From assembly GCA_964484515.1 (NCBI GenBank), contig CAZAGT010000177.1:1-10115 (forward strand): DNA of 10,115 nt. Reading direction: 5' to 3'. The position numbers and the translations under genes were made by a program. This DNA is from CAZAGT01 sp964484515. GTDB lineage: Bacteria; Desulfobacterota; DSM-4660; Desulfatiglandales; HGW-15. The notes under the pieces are model-generated. The model was not told the DNA's origin. It ran no database searches and saw nothing but the letters and a program-made list of their open reading frames with translations. Shown here in pieces: positions 6,057 through 10,115 of this stretch; the first letter of the stretch is position 1; each line of letters starts with the position of its first letter.

Positions 6057-9000
6057 CTACTTCTCTAGGAGATAACGGTTGTAGGTATCTCGGACCCTTG
6101 TCAGACAAGCCTCAAGGGATGCCAGCAAGGCATTCGAATCCTGATCGACGCCGAGCATGCGCTTGGCCAGCGCGTCCAGTTCCTGTTGATCCTGGGGTAA
6201 GGTGTGAGTCTGACGGTCTTCAAGGATCTGAAGATAGTGTTCGACGCGCCGCAAAAAGGTGTAGTCCTCCTTTAGCTGATCCACGACCGGGGCAGCCAAA
6301 AGGCCGTCCTCGTGAAGGGCCTCCAAGGCCATGATGGTATGGCCTTCCGGACGCCGGTCTGTCTCTGACGCATGAAGAAGTTGGAGCCCCTGGACGAGAA
6401 ACTCGATGTCACGGATGCCACCGAGACCGCTTTTCACGTCAATGGCCGGGATCAGTCCTTGCGGACGAGGAGTCAGGTGGGCATTTCGCATGCGTTCGAT
6501 GGACGCCACGATCTCGCGCCGGCTGCGTCTTTCCGCGACGGTCGGTTGAATGCGTCGCAGGAACTCGGAACCGAGTCGAAGGTTCCCCGCCACGGGACGC
6601 ATCTTAATGGCCGCCTGCACTTCCCACAGCGATGCTGATCGGCGGTAATAGTTGACGAGACTCGACATGCTGGAGACCAGCTCACCGGCCCCGCCGAAGG
6701 GCCGGAGCCGCAAGTCAACCCTATATACATAACCCTCTTCGGTGTGCCTCGACAGGTCCGCACGAAGGTTTTCCATCAGGAGGCCGAAGAACCGCTTTCG
6801 CTTCGCGCCGTCTTTGCTTCCCGTCACATCAACGGTGCCATCATCGCAGAGCGCGACTAGGTCGATGTCAGAGCTGTAATTGAGCTCGTTTCCACCCAGC
6901 TTTCCCAATGCCAGGATGCAAAATTGCTCCTGCACGTCATCGAGCCCCGCCGGGGCCTTCCCTTCGGCCGCCAACTTCTCCACGGCTCTCTCGAGCCCCA
7001 CCTGAATGCAGGCTTCGGCCAACAGTGAGAGTTCTTGGATGATCTGCCGCAGCGAAAGACCCAAACAGATGTCCCGGATCCCAACCCGGAGCAAATACCG
7101 CCGCCTAAAACGCCGTAGCTTGTTAAGCCACTCCGAATGTTCGGAGCAGATACGAGCTGCACTTCGGAGCTCCTCCTCGAGTTCGTCTCGATTGACGGCA
7201 TGGTGCAAAACTTCCGGCTCCATCACCCAGTCCAAGAACCCCGGATTCCGAATCAGGGTGTCGGCCAGAAACTGGCTCGTTGCGAAGACCTTTAGGAGGA
7301 TCTCCAGTCTCATCGGTTGTGACAGCAACATGTTATAATGAAAGTCAGGACTACCTAGGGAATGGATGAAACGTTCCCAATTGTTCAGCGCCCGGTCGGG
7401 ATCGGGCGTTCGCTTGAGAATATCGTAGGCCAGGAGGGCCAATTTGGTGAAGGTGTCCTTGCGGGGACCTTTGCCCGCCAACCCCTTGAGGTTTACGTAG
7501 GCACGATCCGGATTCCTGAACCGGCCTTGCGTGAGAATCCGGTTGCGGGGCCTCGGCGACATCTCCTCAGAGAGGATCAAATCAGCAATTGTGCCCGCAT
7601 CCGGGGCCGGCAGGTTATTGCGGCCAAAGTGGCGTTCTGCGAAGATCCTGACCACGGCGGAATGCGTTTCAAAATCGATGTGGAGTTGTTGGGCCGGATC
7701 CAGGGGGCCGCCCCCTTGATATCCCATCCGCCTTGCAAGGTGAATGAACTCGTCCGATTCGGTGGGCGGCAGGTAGAGGTCTTTGGCCGATCCACGCAAC
7801 ATCCGCATCGCGTTGATCAAGCGCCTCAAAAAATCATACGCATTAACGAGCGTCGAAGCCTCTTCGGCGGAGAACACCCCGGCCTCGGCCAAGGCCCGGA
7901 GGGCCTCATGAATACGCGGAGTCCGGAGCTGCGGCAGCTCTTTACCGTGCATGACCTGAAGGATTTGGACCCCGTATTCCAGGTCAACCAGACCACCTGG
8001 GCTAAACTTGGCGTTCAGCCGGCCGCCCTTGGTCTTCTCTTCAAACTGCTTCGCCCTCAGCTCCCGTAGCTCCGCAAAGTTGATATTGTTCGATTCGTAC
8101 AACATTTCGTCCCGCAGTCGCTCCAATTGGGACCCGAGAGATCGATCTCCTCCAACCGCGCGCAAGCGGACCATGGCTAGACGTTCGTAGGAGTGAGCCT
8201 GGCCTCCCTGTCCATAGTAACGGCAGAAGTTTTCCAAGCTGCACGCGGGCGGACCCGAATTTCCGTGCGGCCGCAGCCGCAGATCGACTTCGAATATCCC
8301 CTCCTTCTTGGCGCGGATGGATTGGGCCGTCTGCCTGACCAAGCGGCCGAAGAACTCGGCGTTATCGATGGACGTAGGACCATCGGTACGGCCATTGTCG
8401 CTGTAAACAAACAGCAGCTCGATATCCGAGGCATACCCCAAGGCGGCACCTCCTAACTTGCCCATGCCCAGGATGGCATAGGTGGCCTCCAAACCGGCCA
8501 CGGCCCGAGGCTTGCCGTATTTCTCCAGCAGCAGTTCGTAGGCAAAGCGTGAGGCAGCCTTGACAACTTGTTCCGCTAGGATAGTCAGGTGTTCGGCTAG
8601 GGTACGAAAATCAAAGGTCGGATTCAGGATGTGGTCGAGATCGATATGATATATTTCGCGATCCTTGAACTGATTCAGTCTTTCAACCTTTTCTTCATAG
8701 GAAGCAGCGTCCTTTAAGGTCTGGGCCAGCCGTTCCGGCAAGGTCTCAATCGGCTCACTCAAACGGTGTCCTTCCACCTGAGGCGCGAGCATCGGCAATA
8801 ATGTCTCATACTGAAGGCGAATGAAGTCCTCCCACAGGAAATCGCTTGTTCCCAGCAGCCGCGCTAGATCGCGAAGCGTATGAGGATTGGCCAAGAGTTC
8901 GATCCATTTTCCTCGTCCTGGCATATGCAGGATATCCTTGACCAAGTGTTCAAAGCGGGATAGCGCCGTAAAGGGATCCGGCGTCCGACCTAAGAAATAG

Positions 9001-9863
9001 GTGAACTGTTTTGTGAGCAGCACAGAGAGTTTGATTTGATCGAGGAGCTTGTCGTCCTCAATCGGATGACCGCGAGAGTCGACCAGATCGATCTGGTCTT
9101 CGACCCGCCCCTGGATCGTTCGAATCCTGACGTGCTCGATGGATACGTCCTGTAATGAAAGGGCGTTCGACAGGGCATATAGGAAGGCCGGCGTATCTTG
9201 CGAAACGATCATGAGCCGGGTTGCGCTCAGGATCTGCCTGTCGATGTCGATCTGCACCGGAAAGAGCACGGGGGCGGAGGTGTGCTGGAGTTGAGCCAGG
9301 CGTTTGACAACCATCTCATTGACGCGTTGCTTGGCATTATCTATGGATTCGAGGTCGCCTCGCTCCAGCAGTCTGATGATTTCGATCATGTTCTCCTGAA
9401 GCGCAACGACCCAGTCCTGAAAAGACTGCGACATCGCCCGTATACCGCAGAAATGATCGATAATGCGGCGTCTTTTGATGGGGTCCCGGGATGCCCGCTG
9501 TCTCGGTCGTCGCCTCCTGCCGGAGACCTTGCGCGGCGTCTCGACCGCTCGTTGGTATGTGAATACATCTCCCGAGACAATCTCAAAGCCCATCCCCGCT
9601 AGGATCCCTGTGATGATCGAAAACTCCGAAGGATAGTCGAAGGCGAGGACCGTGCAGTCGACACTGCCGTCGCGTCTCGACTCAACCAAGACCTCCGCAG
9701 GGTTCTGAGGCGAGAGTCGCGCTAGGCATGCCAGATGACGGAAGAGGTCTTGCTTACCAAAGGCGCTGAAGTACGGATCGTTCAGGCGAGAGAGGTGTTC
9801 GGACAGGAGTGCTTCGTCCACATCCGGACATGCCCTTCGATACTCATCAGAACTCGGTTTCAT
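6057..9863 (-). CDS. glnE: Glutamine synthetase adenylyltransferase/deadenylylase with N-terminal ACT-like domains
   Basis: Attaches AMP to, and removes it from, a tyrosine of glutamine synthetase, matching activity to nitrogen status in the cytoplasm. The protein has 1268 residues, against 946 in E. coli. Residues 69-106 and 211-264 look like ACT domains; an Arg-rich linker (about 116-133) follows the first. The first nucleotidyltransferase half has GMGKLGG (466-472), SDIEL (Asp480, Glu482), DLRLRP from Asp527 and GGLVDLEY (623-630). The second has GKLGGNELNYSSDID (Asp999, Asp1001), DLRLRPFG from Asp1050 and GLGGIRDIEF (1146-1155). The first half resembles the C-terminal half of E. coli GlnE and the second its N-terminal half, so the order looks reversed. 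An ATG at 9926 would add 21 residues. The one at 9863 is preferred because GAGAGGT (9868-9874) precedes it by 4 bases. No frameshift is seen. Confidence 0.93.
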   Translation of the reverse strand: MKPSSDEYRRACPDVDEALLSEHLSRLNDPYFSAFGKQDLFRHLACLARLSPQNPAEVLVESRRDGSVDCTVLAFDYPSEFSIITGILAGMGFEIVSGDVFTYQRAVETPRKVSGRRRRPRQRASRDPIKRRRIIDHFCGIRAMSQSFQDWVVALQENMIEIIRLLERGDLESIDNAKQRVNEMVVKRLAQLQHTSAPVLFPVQIDIDRQILSATRLMIVSQDTPAFLYALSNALSLQDVSIEHVRIRTIQGRVEDQIDLVDSRGHPIEDDKLLDQIKLSVLLTKQFTYFLGRTPDPFTALSRFEHLVKDILHMPGRGKWIELLANPHTLRDLARLLGTSDFLWEDFIRLQYETLLPMLAPQVEGHRLSEPIETLPERLAQTLKDAASYEEKVERLNQFKDREIYHIDLDHILNPTFDFRTLAEHLTILAEQVVKAASRFAYELLLEKYGKPRAVAGLEATYAILGMGKLGGAALGYASDIELLFVYSDNGRTDGPTSIDNAEFFGRLVRQTAQSIRAKKEGIFEVDLRLRPHGNSGPPACSLENFCRYYGQGGQAHSYERLAMVRLRAVGGDRSLGSQLERLRDEMLYESNNINFAELRELRAKQFEEKTKGGRLNAKFSPGGLVDLEYGVQILQVMHGKELPQLRTPRIHEALRALAEAGVFSAEEASTLVNAYDFLRRLINAMRMLRGSAKDLYLPPTESDEFIHLARRMGYQGGGPLDPAQQLHIDFETHSAVVRIFAERHFGRNNLPAPDAGTIADLILSEEMSPRPRNRILTQGRFRNPDRAYVNLKGLAGKGPRKDTFTKLALLAYDILKRTPDPDRALNNWERFIHSLGSPDFHYNMLLSQPMRLEILLKVFATSQFLADTLIRNPGFLDWVMEPEVLHHAVNRDELEEELRSAARICSEHSEWLNKLRRFRRRYLLRVGIRDICLGLSLRQIIQELSLLAEACIQVGLERAVEKLAAEGKAPAGLDDVQEQFCILALGKLGGNELNYSSDIDLVALCDDGTVDVTGSKDGAKRKRFFGLLMENLRADLSRHTEEGYVYRVDLRLRPFGGAGELVSSMSSLVNYYRRSASLWEVQAAIKMRPVAGNLRLGSEFLRRIQPTVAERRSRREIVASIERMRNAHLTPRPQGLIPAIDVKSGLGGIRDIEFLVQGLQLLHASETDRRPEGHTIMALEALHEDGLLAAPVVDQLKEDYTFLRRVEHYLQILEDRQTHTLPQDQQELDALAKRMLGVDQDSNALLASLEACLTRVRDTYNRYLLEK

Positions 9864-9977
9864 GAAGACCTCTCGCCTAGACAGCTCGTCAGTTTTGGCC
9901 TGATGTGTCCCACGGGCCGTTTTCATCTTACCCGACCAGAGCTGAAGATTCCAGACCCGAAAGAACCATTCTCCCGC

Positions 9978-10000
9978 AAACCGCGGTAAGCAGGCGGTTT
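9978..10000. promoter_or_regulatory. Inverted repeat upstream of glnE
   Basis: AAACCGC (9978-9984) and GCGGTTT (9994-10000) form a perfect 7-bp stem with a 9-base loop. It sits about 115 bases before the chosen glnE start. It could be an operator, a leader hairpin, or the terminator of a gene beyond the right edge reading toward it. No decisive evidence separates these. Confidence 0.3.
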
Positions 10001-10053
10001 GATTGCTTGGGGAACCTCATGAAAATGGCACTTGATGTTGCTGAGGCTGTCGG

Positions 10054-10115
10054 AAAATGTCCATCTGCTGCGTTACCCTCATCCCTCGTCACTGCGGCGT
10101 ACTTCTATGTACGCC
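10054..10115. repeat. Palindromic intergenic repeat, cut by window end
   Basis: The window ends in a perfect 7-bp stem: GGCGTAC (10096-10102) and GTACGCC (10109-10115) with loop TTCTAT. The flanking ACTGC before the stem suggests it may continue beyond the edge. The TGCGGCGTACTT block (10093-10104) is shared with the element at 3691-3890, which suggests a common repeat family. The left limit is approximate. Confidence 0.5.

Noticed and set aside
5774..6334. Open frames on both strands between the kinase and glnE
   Set aside because: They are explained by repeat copy B and by antisense reading of the glnE 3' end.
7362..8069. 235-residue plus-strand frame inside glnE
   Set aside because: Antisense to conserved GlnE catalytic sequence; no domain recognised.

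Overview
The window is a mid-GC bacterial chromosomal segment. It carries a phosphate-transport block, a PhoR-like sensor kinase and an unusual glutamine synthetase adenylyltransferase. The gene set, the PhoR type and the palindromic intergenic repeats fit an environmental Gram-negative, most likely Desulfobacterota (former Deltaproteobacteria). That placement is an inference from sequence style; there is no rRNA or marker gene here to confirm it.

Layout: 1-564 is gene-free and contains copy A of a dispersed repeat (about 72-206), followed by an unassigned leader. Two plus-strand genes follow: a PiT-family inorganic phosphate transporter with a C-terminal cytoplasmic PhoU-like helical domain (565-2856), and a separate DUF47/PhoU-like Pit accessory protein (2991-3686). 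The 3687-3959 gap between convergent genes holds a hairpin-rich palindromic element. Two minus-strand genes follow: a PhoR-type histidine kinase (3960-5759), and glnE (6057-9863). Between them lies copy B of the repeat (about 5808-5951), in inverted orientation relative to copy A. The right end (from about 10054) enters another repeat with a perfect GGCGTAC/GTACGCC stem, cut by the window edge.

How the genes may work together: the transporter and DUF47 protein form a low-affinity phosphate uptake module, and the kinase next to it is of the type that responds to phosphate limitation. No response regulator (phoB) is visible in the window. GlnE controls glutamine synthetase by reversible adenylylation and links to nitrogen status; nothing in the sequence ties it to the phosphate genes except proximity.

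The most noteworthy item is GlnE. It has about 300 extra N-terminal residues with two ACT-like segments resembling those of GlnD. Its two nucleotidyltransferase halves appear to be in the reverse order from E. coli GlnE. The first half carries Asp-Ile-Glu where the metal-binding Asp-x-Asp is expected.
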